From the NCBI GenBank assembly GCA_036375275.1, contig DASUSF010000085.1, positions 1 through 22,728 on the forward strand: DNA of 22,728 nt, in the 5' to 3' direction. Every line of letters begins with the position of its first letter. The stretch's first letter is position 1. This document shows, piece by piece, positions 1-8,024 of this stretch. The stretch is from DASUSF01 sp036375275. GTDB lineage: Bacteria > Pseudomonadota > Alphaproteobacteria > Geminicoccales > Geminicoccaceae. Both the position numbers and the translations under genes were made by a program. Below the pieces are notes generated by a model. It worked only from the letters and a program-made list of their open reading frames with translations. It was not told the origin of the DNA and made no database searches.

Positions 1-105
1 CGGCACCTGAAGCAGCATGCCCACCCCGACCTGGCGCGGGCCCTGGAGCGGTTCTCGTCGATCGACGACGACCGCTACGACTGGTCGCTGAACGACGTCC
101 CCTGA
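1..105 (+). CDS. C-terminal end of an unidentified protein (partial)
   Basis: An open frame from the first base ends at the TGA at 103-105 and gives 34 residues ending DWSLNDVP. The piece is rich in Asp, Arg and Leu with strong G/C third positions, which supports real coding. The start and most of the gene lie upstream of the window. I do not recognise the family from this fragment, and no function is assigned. Confidence 0.5.
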   Translation, partial: RHLKQHAHPDLARALERFSSIDDDRYDWSLNDVP

Positions 106-188
106 CCCGGCGCGGGCGGCCGCCCGGAATATCCTCCGCAGGGCTCCGCGCCGCGGTCGTGCACGTAGTCGCGAGCGCGAGGCTCGGC

Positions 189-194
189 TAGACT
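189..194 (+). promoter_or_regulatory. Possible -10 element for the TRAP binding-protein gene
   Basis: TAGACT lies 34 bases before the ATG at 229. A very similar TGCTAGACT is found before the coiled-coil gene at 20256, which is the main reason to note it. I see no convincing -35 hexamer at 16-18 bases. Weak call. Confidence 0.2.
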
Positions 195-228
195 CCGCCC
201 ATCCGGATTGCAAGAGGGAGGACGAGGG

Positions 229-1326
229 ATGAAGCGGAGAGGGTTCGTCGGCGGCGCCGCCGCCGCAGGCGGTGCGGTCGCGGCATCGTCGTTTCCAGCC
301 CCGGCCATCGCCCAGGGCAACCAGAGCTGGCGGATGGTCACGACCTGGCCGAAGAACTTTCCGGGTCAGGGGACCGCGGCCGAGCGCTTCGCCAAGACGG
401 TCGGCGAGGCGACCGACGGCCGGCTCACCATCCAGGTCTACGGCGCGGGCGAGCTGGTCCCGGCGTTCGAATCGTTCGACGCCGTGCAGAGCGGCGCCGC
501 CGAATGCATGCACGCCACGCCCTACTACTGGCAGGGCAAGTCGCAGGCGATGAACTTCTTCTCGACCGTGCCGTTCGGCATGACCACCCACGAGCTGGTC
601 GCCTGGATGAAGTACGGCGGCGGCCAGGAGCTCTGGGACGAGCTGTACGACGGCTTCGGCCTCAAGGGCTTCCACGGCGGGTCGACCGGGGTCCAGATGG
701 GCGGCTGGTTCAACAAGGAGATCAACTCGCTCGCCGACATCCAGGGGCTGAAGATGCGCATCCCCGGCCTCGGCGGCGAGATGATGCGCCGCCTCGGCGC
801 CACGGTCGTGAACCTGCCGGCGGGCGAGATCTTCCCCTCGCTCCAGGGCGGTGCGATCGACGCGACCGAGTGGGTGGGGCCCTTCAACGACCTGACCCTC
901 GGGCTCTACAAGGTCGCGAAGTACTACTACTGGCCGGGCGTGCACGAGCCGGGCACCGAGGTCGAGATCTCCGTCTCCAAGGAGTCCTGGGACCAGCTGC
1001 CGGCCGACGTGCAGAGGATCTTCGAGATGGTGGCGCTCGCCGAGGAGACCCTCCTCACCGCCGAGTTCAACGCCCGCAACGGCGACGCGCTCGACGCGCT
1101 GATCAATCAGCACAACGTCGACTTCCGGGAGTTCCCGGAGGACGTGCTCAAGGGCTTCGGCCAGGCCTCCGGCGAGATCATCGCCGAGATGCGCGATTCC
1201 GGCGACGAGATCACCAAGAAGATCGCGACCTCCTTCCTCGAGCAGCGGCAGAAGCTCGCGGACTGGAGCCGCTACGGCGAGCGGGCCTACATGAACGCCC
1301 GCGCGCTCGACTTCGCCTACGGATGA
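229..1326 (+). CDS. TRAP transporter solute-binding protein (DctP/TakP-like)
   Basis: Periplasmic receptor of a tripartite ATP-independent transporter. The 365-residue protein begins with a Tat-type signal (KRRGFVGG, an alanine-rich core, then AIA before Gln near residue 29). The mature part starts with the TTWPKNFPGQG segment and contains KMRIPGLGGE, where this family has its carboxylate-binding Arg, and EWVGPFNDLTLGLY. These match the TakP/FcbT1-type branch, whose known ligands are 2-oxo acids and related carboxylates; the ligand here is inference. ATG 229 is preferred over TTG 208 because a strong AGGGAGGA lies just before it and it gives a clean signal peptide. No DctQ/DctM membrane genes follow, so partners must be upstream or elsewhere. 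The stop overlaps the next start (ATGA). Confidence 0.9.
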   Translation: MKRRGFVGGAAAAGGAVAASSFPAPAIAQGNQSWRMVTTWPKNFPGQGTAAERFAKTVGEATDGRLTIQVYGAGELVPAFESFDAVQSGAAECMHATPYYWQGKSQAMNFFSTVPFGMTTHELVAWMKYGGGQELWDELYDGFGLKGFHGGSTGVQMGGWFNKEINSLADIQGLKMRIPGLGGEMMRRLGATVVNLPAGEIFPSLQGGAIDATEWVGPFNDLTLGLYKVAKYYYWPGVHEPGTEVEISVSKESWDQLPADVQRIFEMVALAEETLLTAEFNARNGDALDALINQHNVDFREFPEDVLKGFGQASGEIIAEMRDSGDEITKKIATSFLEQRQKLADWSRYGERAYMNARALDFAYG

Positions 1327-1598
1327 GCGGCGATCGGGCTGGCCGGCGGCCGGCCCGTCCCCTCCTGCTCGCCTGGACGGCGGCGATGCTGGTCGGGGGG
1401 TGCGCGGCGGACGAGCCGCCGCCGCTCCCGGACGGTGCGGTGGTGATCGCGCAGGTGCCGACCTTCTGCTACCGGACGCTCGCGGCGCCGGTCTGCGTCC
1501 CGGCGCCGGCGCCGGGCCAGGCGGCCCGGTTCATCGGCGCGGGCCTCGGCGCCCGGACCTTCGTCGTCCACGACGGCCGGCTGGCACCGCTGCCCTGA
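1323..1598 (+). CDS. Small lipoprotein, unknown function
   Basis: A 91-residue protein whose ATG overlaps the TGA of the TRAP binding-protein gene (ATGA, 1323-1326), a translational-coupling arrangement. The N-terminus has arginines, a hydrophobic stretch (LLLAWTAAMLV) and a lipobox VGGC with Cys27, so it is probably lipid-anchored. The rest holds a short motif FCYRTLAAPVC followed by a Pro/Ala-rich stretch and no catalytic motif. Small alphaproteobacterial lipoproteins with a CYRTL motif are common but uncharacterised. The overlap suggests co-expression with the binding protein; a shared role is not shown. Confidence 0.65.
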   Translation: MSGDRAGRRPARPLLLAWTAAMLVGGCAADEPPPLPDGAVVIAQVPTFCYRTLAAPVCVPAPAPGQAARFIGAGLGARTFVVHDGRLAPLP

Positions 1599-1630
1599 GC
1601 CGCGCGCCCTCGTCAGGAGCGGCGAGGCGC

Positions 1631-2365
1631 TCAGGTCTGCCAACTCCGGGGCCAGGCCCACCAGCTCGTGGTCCGGAAGCCCTGCCGTAGCCAGGGGCTC
1701 AGGCCCATCAGCACGATCCCGATCGAGAACAGGCACCACACGGCCGGCACCTCGTTGGGATTGTCCGTCAGCTGATGGGCGAGGAACGGCCCGACCAGGG
1801 CATGAAAGAACACGAACCGCCACGCGCCGTACGACAGGGGCACGAGGAAGGCGGCCACCATGTAGGTCGGGAAGGACAGGTGCGCGGCGATCCCGATGTC
1901 GAACGCCGGCCAGAGGTTGTTGTAGGGCACGCTCCAGGCGATGTGCCATTCGCCCGACGAGAGGCAGAGATCCGTGCCGCACAGGGTCTTGCCGATCCGG
2001 CAGGGCGGCGCCCATTCGAACGGATACAGCTGCATCAGCATCACGACGGCAGAGAAGGCGCAAGCGCCGCAGACGGCGAGCCTGACCCGCTCCTTGACCG
2101 GCTCGGGGACCAGCTCCATGGCGAAGGCATTGATGAAGAAGGGCTGGAACACGATGTGGAGATAGGAGAGCAGCGTGATCGACTGATTGAGCGGGCTGCC
2201 GCACTGGTCGACCACGATGTAGCCCGTCGCCTGCAGGGCTTCCATGACGGTGAAGTAGCCGAGGGTCAGCCAGATCGCCGGCGGCTGACGCCAGCGCGCG
2301 GCGGCGCCGGTCGCCGCCGTCCCGACCGCGACCATGCCGAGCGAAGCGGCAGCACCCAGGCACAT
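1631..2365 (-). CDS. Multi-pass membrane protein, DUF5765-like
   Basis: A 244-residue protein with about six or seven hydrophobic helices. It starts MCLGAAASLGM and carries LGYFTVMEALQATGY, SYLHIVFQPFFINAFAMEL and LSSGEWHIAWSVPYNN, which I recognise as the pattern of the uncharacterised DUF5765 family; this is from memory, not a search. Several conserved-looking Cys (QCGSP, PPCRIG, TLCGTDLC) and His residues lie in or beside loops and could bind a metal or form disulfides (inference). A GGTGAGG ribosome-binding site precedes the ATG. It lies 128 bases downstream of cysK on the same strand; joint transcription is possible but unproven. No function is known to me. Confidence 0.75.
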   Translation of the reverse strand: MCLGAAASLGMVAVGTAATGAAARWRQPPAIWLTLGYFTVMEALQATGYIVVDQCGSPLNQSITLLSYLHIVFQPFFINAFAMELVPEPVKERVRLAVCGACAFSAVVMLMQLYPFEWAPPCRIGKTLCGTDLCLSSGEWHIAWSVPYNNLWPAFDIGIAAHLSFPTYMVAAFLVPLSYGAWRFVFFHALVGPFLAHQLTDNPNEVPAVWCLFSIGIVLMGLSPWLRQGFRTTSWWAWPRSWQT

Positions 2366-2382
2366 GTCTTATACCTCACCAA

Positions 2383-2400
2383 CCGCCGGACGCCCGGCGG
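2383..2400 (-). other. Hairpin between cysK and the DUF5765-like gene
   Basis: CCGCCGG and CCGGCGG form a perfect 7-bp stem with a 4-base loop. No T-run follows on either strand, so it is not a canonical terminator. It could separate expression of cysK from the downstream membrane-protein gene. Apart from this, the 128-base gap shows nothing else I can support. Confidence 0.3.
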
Positions 2401-2493
2401 ACGTCGGTCGCGACGTCGCCGCGCGTGCTGATCCGCTCAGGGCGGACAGCGGTTCCAGCCACACATCCAGGGGCGGCGGATGAGGCGCGACGC

Positions 2494-3480
2494 CTATTCC
2501 AGGCCCTCGAACAGGACCGTCGTGATGTAGCGCTCGGCGAACGAGGGGATGATCACGACCATCAGCTTCCCCGTCATGTCGTCGCGCTTCGCCACCTCGA
2601 GGGCCGCGGCCACCGCCGCGCCGGACGAGATGCCGCCGGGGATGCCCTCGACCCGGGCGAGCTCGCGCGCCATGTCGAGCGCCTGCTCGTTGCCGACCTG
2701 AACCACCTCGTCGATCTCGCCGGTGTCGAGGATCTCGGGGATGAAGCCGGCGCCGATCCCCTGGATCGGGTGCGGCGTGTGCTCGCCGCCGGAGAGGACC
2801 GGCGAGGCGGCCGGCTCGACCGCGATCATCCTGAGCCCCGGGCGCCGGGGACGCAGGACCCGGGCGCAGCCGGTGAGCGTGCCGCCGGTGCCGACGCCAC
2901 TGACCAGGACGTCGACCCGCCCGCCGGTGTCCGCCCAGATCTCTTCGGCCGTGGTCTTCTCGTGGATCCTGGGGTTGGCGGGATTGCTGAACTGCCCCGG
3001 CATGACGGCGCCTGGGATCCCGCGGAGCAGCTCCTCGGCCCTCGCGATCGCCCCTCTCATGCCCTTCTCGCGCGGCGTCAGCTCGAGCTCCGCGCCGAGG
3101 AAGCGGAGGATCTTCCGGCGCTCGATCGACATCGATTCCGGCATGGTCAGGATCAGCCGGTAGCCGCGCGCCGCGGCGACGAAGGCGAGCGCGATCCCGG
3201 TGTTGCCCGAGGTCGGCTCGACCAGCACCGAGCCTGGCCCGAGCTTCCCCTCCGCTTCCAGCGCCTCGATCATCGCGACCCCGATGCGGTCCTTGACGCT
3301 CCCGATCGGGTTGAAGAACTCGAGCTTGAGCACGACGTCGGCCCTGGCGCCGTGCGCCTTGGCCATCTTCGGGACGCGCACCAAGGGCGTGTTGCCGATG
3401 GTCTCGGCGATGCCGTCGTAGATCCGCTTGCGGAGCGGCGGGTCGAGCTGGAACGGCTTGCGCGCCGCGGCATCGTTCAT
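2494..3480 (-). CDS. cysK: Cysteine synthase A (O-acetylserine sulfhydrylase)
   Basis: PLP enzyme that makes L-cysteine from O-acetylserine and sulfide in the cytoplasm. The 328-residue protein has ETIGNTPLVRV at residues 26-36, the PLP lysine in NPIGSVKDRIG (Lys63), the substrate loop PTSGNTG (89-95), the phosphate loop GVGTGGT, GAGFIPEIL and the C-terminal PFAERY-like segment PSFAERYITT. Length and motif order are normal for CysK. Cystathionine beta-synthase-like relatives share the fold, but no CBS or haem domain is present. ATG 3480 has a GGAGGAG site about 8 bases upstream. It is divergent from the amidohydrolase gene; the 152-base gap between them must hold both promoters. Confidence 0.93.
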   Translation of the reverse strand: MNDAAARKPFQLDPPLRKRIYDGIAETIGNTPLVRVPKMAKAHGARADVVLKLEFFNPIGSVKDRIGVAMIEALEAEGKLGPGSVLVEPTSGNTGIALAFVAAARGYRLILTMPESMSIERRKILRFLGAELELTPREKGMRGAIARAEELLRGIPGAVMPGQFSNPANPRIHEKTTAEEIWADTGGRVDVLVSGVGTGGTLTGCARVLRPRRPGLRMIAVEPAASPVLSGGEHTPHPIQGIGAGFIPEILDTGEIDEVVQVGNEQALDMARELARVEGIPGGISSGAAVAAALEVAKRDDMTGKLMVVIIPSFAERYITTVLFEGLE

Positions 3481-3632
3481 GTCGGGATCTCCTCCGGATC
3501 TCTTGGTTTCACGGCAACGTGATCACGCGGTGCGCAGACCCGCCGCGGCCGGACGTTAGCCTCTTGCAGGGAGCTGCACCAGGGAGCGCCGGCGCGCGAG
3601 GGGCGCCGGGGCGGTGGCACGGGGAGGCGACG
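3481..3632. promoter_or_regulatory. Divergent intergenic region cysK / amidohydrolase
   Basis: This 152-base gap separates two divergently read genes, so it should carry promoters for both. A perfect 10-bp palindrome CGTGATCACG lies at 3518-3527 and could be an operator. I see no convincing -35/-10 pair on either strand. Confidence 0.25.
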
Positions 3633-5093
3633 ATGACGGACCATCTGCGCGGCGAGCTGCCGGTCAAGGTCGACCCGACCTCGAACGGCGAGTACCGGCC
3701 GGTGCCGCTGGAGAGCTACCTCGAGCGGGCGAACGTCCTCGCCGCCGAGCGGATCCGGGAGCACGCCAGGCGGGTCGGCCAGGGTCGGCGCGCATTCCTG
3801 CAGTCGGTCTGCGGGGCCGCGACCACGCTCTGGACCCTGAACGAGGCCTTCGCCGCCAGGGGCAACACCGGCGGCCACTACCGCCTCTCGCGCGAGGCGC
3901 CGTTCGAGACCGCGGCGGCGGAGGCGACCCTCGCCGGCGATGAGTTCATCTTCGACGTCCAGACCCACATGGTCGACCCGGCGGGCAAGTGGCGCTCGAA
4001 CGCCGGGCAGTACTGGGAGCGGATCCTCGCGAGCTTCCCGCAAGGCTCCTGCGGCGACCGCGACCCGGTTGACTGCTTCTCGGCGGAGCAGTTCATCAAG
4101 CACGTGTTCATGGACTCGGACACCGATCTCGCCGTGCTGTCGTTCGTGCCCGAGCTGCCCGAGAACAACCCGCTCTCGCTCGAGGAGGCGGAGCGGGTCC
4201 GGGTCCTGGTCGAGCGCATGGAGGGCGCGCACCGCCTGTTCCTGCACGCCATGGTGGTACCCAACGCCGGGCCGGAGATCGCGCCGCTGGAGCTGATGGG
4301 CGAGGCGGCGCGGCGCTACCCGATCGCGGCCTGGAAGTGCTACACCCAGTGGGGCCCGGACGGCGTCGGCTGGGAGCTCGACAGTCCCGAGGTCGGCATC
4401 CCGTTCATCGAGCGGGCGCGCGAGCTCGGCGTCCACAACATCTGCATCCACAAGGGCCTGCTGTTCTCGGGATTCCCCGAGCAGTATGGGCGCTGCCACG
4501 ACGTCGGCCGGGCGGCCAGGCTGTACCCCGACATGAACTTCATCATCTACCACTCCGGCTTCGAGACCGGCCACGCCGAGGGCCCCTACGATCCGTCCTC
4601 GACCGCCCGCGGCATCGACACCCTGATCAGGTCGCTCGAGGACAACGGCATCGGCCCGGGCGGCAACGTCTACGCTGAGCTCGGCAGCACCTGGCGGTTC
4701 GTCATGCGCGACCCGACCACCGCCGCCCACCTCCTCGGCAAGCTCTTGACCCACGTGGGCGAGGAGAACGTGCTCTGGGGCACCGATTCGATCTGGTACG
4801 GCTCGCCCCAGGACCAGATCCAGGCCTTCCGGAGCTTCCAGATCGCGGACGAGCTGCTCGAGCGGCACGGCTATCCGGAGCTGACAGCGGAGCTCAAGGC
4901 CAAGGTCTTCGGCCTGAACGGCGCGAAAGTGTACGGGGTCGAGATCCCGGCGCAGCGGCAGAAGACCGAGACCGATCCGATCCAGAAGCGCCGCGCCACC
5001 TATGAGCCCGATCCGACCTTCGAGACCTTCGGGCCGAGGACCGACCGCGAGTACGACGCGCTCGCGGCCGAACGGGGTGGCCTCCCCGCCTGA
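3633..5093 (+). CDS. Amidohydrolase-family metal-dependent hydrolase with Tat-like signal
   Basis: A 486-residue TIM-barrel hydrolase of the amidohydrolase-2 superfamily; substrate unknown. Likely metal or active-site positions are FDVQTH (His112), NICIHKG (His273), IIYHSG (His307) and LWGTDS (Asp385). The usual first-strand HxH is QTH here, so one of the two histidines is missing. A twin-arginine motif RRAFLQ at 52-57, followed by CGAATTLWTLNEAFA, looks like a Tat signal placed after an unusually long charged N-terminal region. ATG 3633 has a GGGGAGG site at 3621-3627; the in-frame extension upstream starts at a weak codon. It stands alone on the plus strand, 187 bases before the ligase gene. 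Confidence 0.8.
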   Translation: MTDHLRGELPVKVDPTSNGEYRPVPLESYLERANVLAAERIREHARRVGQGRRAFLQSVCGAATTLWTLNEAFAARGNTGGHYRLSREAPFETAAAEATLAGDEFIFDVQTHMVDPAGKWRSNAGQYWERILASFPQGSCGDRDPVDCFSAEQFIKHVFMDSDTDLAVLSFVPELPENNPLSLEEAERVRVLVERMEGAHRLFLHAMVVPNAGPEIAPLELMGEAARRYPIAAWKCYTQWGPDGVGWELDSPEVGIPFIERARELGVHNICIHKGLLFSGFPEQYGRCHDVGRAARLYPDMNFIIYHSGFETGHAEGPYDPSSTARGIDTLIRSLEDNGIGPGGNVYAELGSTWRFVMRDPTTAAHLLGKLLTHVGEENVLWGTDSIWYGSPQDQIQAFRSFQIADELLERHGYPELTAELKAKVFGLNGAKVYGVEIPAQRQKTETDPIQKRRATYEPDPTFETFGPRTDREYDALAAERGGLPA

Positions 5094-5121
5094 CCGGCGG
5101 CGGGCCCGGTCCTGCGGGCAT

Positions 5122-5139
5122 CGCGGCCTGGAGGCCGCG
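5122..5139 (+). terminator. Hairpin after the amidohydrolase gene
   Basis: CGCGGCCT and AGGCCGCG form a perfect 8-bp inverted repeat with a 2-base centre, 28 bases after the stop. A smaller CCAAG/CTTGG hairpin follows at once. There is no T-run, so termination is only a guess; RNA stabilisation is an alternative. Confidence 0.3.
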
Positions 5140-5165
5140 CCAAGCTGGCTTGGGCTGCTCAGCCT

Positions 5166-5174
5166 TGTTATAGA
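5166..5174 (+). promoter_or_regulatory. Possible extended -10 promoter for the ligase/liv operon
   Basis: TGTTATAGA (TG, one base, TATAGA) is an extended -10 match. A weak -35-like TGGCTT lies 17 bases upstream at 5146-5151. It would give a leader of about 100 bases before the ATG at 5281. Low to moderate confidence. Confidence 0.3.
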
Positions 5175-5240
5175 GGCGGGTCAGGGACGCCGTCGAAGGC
5201 GGCGAGAAGGCGAAGGGAAGCGGTCAATCGACCGGAACGG

Positions 5241-5262
5241 CACCGGCCAGCCATGGCCGGTG
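5241..5262 (+). other. Leader hairpin before the ligase gene
   Basis: CACCGGCC and GGCCGGTG form a perfect 8-bp stem with a 6-base loop, ending 18 bases before the ATG at 5281. It could affect translation initiation or be an operator dyad. The ATG itself lacks a clear Shine-Dalgarno sequence, which makes this structure more notable. Confidence 0.3.
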
Positions 5263-5280
5263 CGATTGCGGATTCCGACC

Positions 5281-7197
5281 ATGCAGCTGCCGGACATCGA
5301 CACCTTCGACACCACGCCGAAGCTCCTGCTGCACAACGCCGCGCGGCACGGCGGCGAGGTCGCGATCCGCGAGAAGGAATACGGCATCTGGCACGAGTTC
5401 ACCTGGGCGGACGCCCGGGACCGGGTGCGGGATCTCGCGCGCGGCCTCCTCGCGCTCGGGGTCGGCCGGGGCGAGGTGGTCTCGATCATCGGCCGCAACC
5501 GGCCGCACTGGCTGTTCGCCGAACTCGCCGCGCACACCGTGGGCGCGATGTCGCTCGGGATCTACGAGGACGCGCTCGGCAAGGAGGTCGCCTACCTCCT
5601 CGGCCACGCCGGAGCGCGGCTGGTCTTCGTCGAGGACGAGGAGCAGGCGGACAAGGTCCTCGAGGTCGCGGGCGAGCTGCCGGCGCTGCGCTGGATCGTG
5701 TTCAACGACCCGCGCGGCATGCGCAAGTACGACGATCCGCGGCTGATCCCGGTCGAGGACTTCGTCCGGCGGGGCGGCGAGGTGCCAGCGGCGCGGTTCG
5801 AGGACGAGGTGCAGGGGGGACGGGCGGACGAGGTCGCGCTGCTATGCACCACCTCGGGCACCACCTCGCACCCCAAGCTCGCCATGCTGCAGCACAAGCC
5901 GCTGCTCGAGCACGGCTGCGCGTACCTGCGTGCGGAGCCGCGCGAGCCGGACGACGAGTACGTCTCGATCCTGCCGCTGCCGTGGATCGTCGAGCAGGTG
6001 TACGTCGCGATCATGCCGCTGCTCTCGCGCATCCGGGTCAACTTCCCGGAGGACGAGAGCACGGTGATGCACGATCTCCGCGAGATCGGCCCGACCCACG
6101 TCCTGTTCGCGCCCCGGGTCTGGGAGCAGATCTCGGCCGACGTCCACTCCAGGATGCTGGACGCCAACCCGGTCAGCCAGGCGATCTTCCGGCGCTGCCT
6201 CGCGCGGGGCCAGCGGGCGCTCGATGCCGGCCGGCGCGACCGGCTCGCCGACCTGCTCGTGTTCGACGTGCTGCGCGACCGGCTCGGGCTCGCGCGGGTC
6301 AAGTCGGCGGCGACCGGAGGCTCGGCGCTCGGCCCGGACACCTTCCGCTTCTTCCTCGCCATGGGCGTCCCGCTCCGCCAGCTCTACGGCCAGACCGAGG
6401 CCGCCGGCGCCTACACCATCCAGCGCGGCGGTGAGCTGGACTTCGACAGCTCGGGCCTGCCCTTCGACGATACCGAGCTCAGGATCGGGGATCCCGATGC
6501 CACCGGCCTCGGCGAGGTCCAGGTCCGTCACAGGGGGATGTTCAAGGGATATTTCAAGGCGGAGGGCCTCGCCGAGGGGCTGTCGCCGGACGGCTGGCTC
6601 GCCACGGGCGATGCCGGCTACCTCGACCGGCACGACCGGCTGGTGGTCGTCGACCGGGTCAAGGACATGGCGGTCACGTCCGCTGGCATCCGCTTCTCGC
6701 CGCAGTTCATCGAGAACAAGCTGAAGTTCTCGCCCTACATCGGCGAGTGCGTCGTGCTCGGCAACCGCCGGCCGTTCATCGCGGCGATCCTCTGCATCCG
6801 GGCGGCGATGGTCGGGAAATGGGCGGAAGCGCGTGGCCTCGCCTTCACGGGCTACACCAACCTCTCGGCCCGGCCCGAGGTCTACGCCCTGCTCCTCGAC
6901 GAGGTGCGGAAGGTCAACGAAGGGCTGCCGGAGGCGCAGCGGATCCGCCGCTTCCTGCTGCTCTACAAGGAGCTGGATGCCGACGACGGCGAGCTGACCC
7001 GCACCCGGAAGGTCCGGCGCGGGGTGATCGACCAGCGCTACGCCCACCTCATCGACGCCCTTTACTCCGACGCGGAGCGGATCGAGGTCGAGACCGAGGT
7101 CACGTTCGAGGACGGGCGGACCGGCATGATCCGGGCCGAGATGGAGATCCGGGACGTGATGGCGCCGGACGCGCCGGAACGGATCGCGGCCGAGTAG
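5281..7197 (+). CDS. AMP-dependent acyl-CoA synthetase (long-chain acyl-CoA ligase family)
   Basis: Activates a carboxylic acid with ATP to an acyl-adenylate and then forms the CoA thioester. The 638-residue protein has the family order: EYGIWHEFTWADA near the N-terminus, the P-loop TTSGTTSHPKLAML (from about Thr190), YGQTEAAG, TGDAGYLDRHDRL (Asp444) and the C-terminal lysine in RTRKVRRG (Lys577). The P-loop has Ser196 and Leu200 where most relatives have Gly. Such ligases are often encoded beside Liv-type transporters, which suggests an aromatic, dicarboxylic or fatty acid imported by the neighbours; the substrate is inference. ATG 5281 gives the usual N-terminus although its ribosome-binding site is weak. 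livG starts 5 bases after the stop. Confidence 0.88.
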   Translation: MQLPDIDTFDTTPKLLLHNAARHGGEVAIREKEYGIWHEFTWADARDRVRDLARGLLALGVGRGEVVSIIGRNRPHWLFAELAAHTVGAMSLGIYEDALGKEVAYLLGHAGARLVFVEDEEQADKVLEVAGELPALRWIVFNDPRGMRKYDDPRLIPVEDFVRRGGEVPAARFEDEVQGGRADEVALLCTTSGTTSHPKLAMLQHKPLLEHGCAYLRAEPREPDDEYVSILPLPWIVEQVYVAIMPLLSRIRVNFPEDESTVMHDLREIGPTHVLFAPRVWEQISADVHSRMLDANPVSQAIFRRCLARGQRALDAGRRDRLADLLVFDVLRDRLGLARVKSAATGGSALGPDTFRFFLAMGVPLRQLYGQTEAAGAYTIQRGGELDFDSSGLPFDDTELRIGDPDATGLGEVQVRHRGMFKGYFKAEGLAEGLSPDGWLATGDAGYLDRHDRLVVVDRVKDMAVTSAGIRFSPQFIENKLKFSPYIGECVVLGNRRPFIAAILCIRAAMVGKWAEARGLAFTGYTNLSARPEVYALLLDEVRKVNEGLPEAQRIRRFLLLYKELDADDGELTRTRKVRRGVIDQRYAHLIDALYSDAERIEVETEVTFEDGRTGMIRAEMEIRDVMAPDAPERIAAE

Positions 7198-7202
7198 CGC
7201 CG

Positions 7203-8024
7203 GTGGACGACCTCGAGCAGCCGGTCCGGAGCGTCCGCGCGCCCAGGCGCTTCAACCAGGTCCTGCTCGCGGTGGACGGGATCACGCTCCGGTTCGGCGG
7301 GGTCGCCGCGCTGGTCGACGTCGGCTTCGACATCATGCAGGGCGAGATCCGGGCGATCATCGGGCCGAACGGCGCCGGCAAGTCGTCGATGCTGAACGTC
7401 ATCAACGGCTTCTATCAGGCTCAGGAAGGCACCATCACCTACAAGGACAGGACGCGCCGGCACATGCGGCCGCACGAGGCGGCGAGCAGCGGGATCGGCC
7501 GGACCTTCCAGAACATCGCGCTGTTCCGCGGCATGACCACCCTCGACAACCTGATGACCGGGCGCATGCTCAAGATGCGGTCGACCTTCATCGAGCAGGC
7601 GATCTATCTCGGGCGGGCGCGCCGGGAAGAGCTGGCGCACCGCGAGCAGGTCGAGCGGATCATCGACTTCCTCGAGATCCAGGCGATCCGCAACACCCCG
7701 GTCGGCAAGCTGCCGTACGGCCTGCAGAAGCGGGTCGAGCTTGGGCGCGCGCTGGCGATGGAGCCGGAACTCCTCCTCCTCGACGAGCCGATGGCGGGCA
7801 TGAACCAGGAGGAGAAGGAGGATATGTGCCGCTACGTCCTCGACCTCAACGAGGAGTTCGGCACGACCATCGCCCTGATCGAGCACGACATGGGCGTGGT
7901 GATGGACATCTCGGACCGGGTCGTGGTGCTCGACTATGGGCGGAAGCTCGCGGACGGCACCCCCGATCAGGTGCGGGCCGACCCGGCGGTGATCGACGCT
8001 TACCTGGGCGTCGCCCATGACTGA
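7203..8024 (+). CDS. livG: Branched-chain amino acid-type ABC transporter ATP-binding protein (LivG-like)
   Basis: Cytoplasmic ATPase of a Liv/HAAT-type importer, 273 residues. Walker A is GPNGAGKS (54-61), the Q-loop is FQN (Gln103), the signature is the LPYGLQKR variant at about 170-177 in place of LSGGQ, Walker B is LLLLDEP (Asp194/Glu195) and the switch region is IEHDMGVV. The GTG start lies 5 bases after the ligase stop, so the two are probably cotranscribed. The last 8 bases overlap the start of the nucleotidyltransferase-HEPN gene. The specific solute is unknown; linkage with the ligase argues for a carboxylate rather than an amino acid. No LivF partner is found near it. Confidence 0.88.
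   Translation: MDDLEQPVRSVRAPRRFNQVLLAVDGITLRFGGVAALVDVGFDIMQGEIRAIIGPNGAGKSSMLNVINGFYQAQEGTITYKDRTRRHMRPHEAASSGIGRTFQNIALFRGMTTLDNLMTGRMLKMRSTFIEQAIYLGRARREELAHREQVERIIDFLEIQAIRNTPVGKLPYGLQKRVELGRALAMEPELLLLDEPMAGMNQEEKEDMCRYVLDLNEEFGTTIALIEHDMGVVMDISDRVVVLDYGRKLADGTPDQVRADPAVIDAYLGVAHD

Noticed and set aside
504..1322. A long plus-strand frame overlapping the TRAP receptor gene
   Set aside because: Only its last part (1323-1598) is a real gene; the rest is an Arg/Asp/Gly-rich shadow of the receptor gene.
3477..4868. A 463-codon minus-strand frame opposite the amidohydrolase gene
   Set aside because: Shadow frame with Arg/Val/Asp bias, no motif and no ribosome-binding site; it also overlaps the cysK start.
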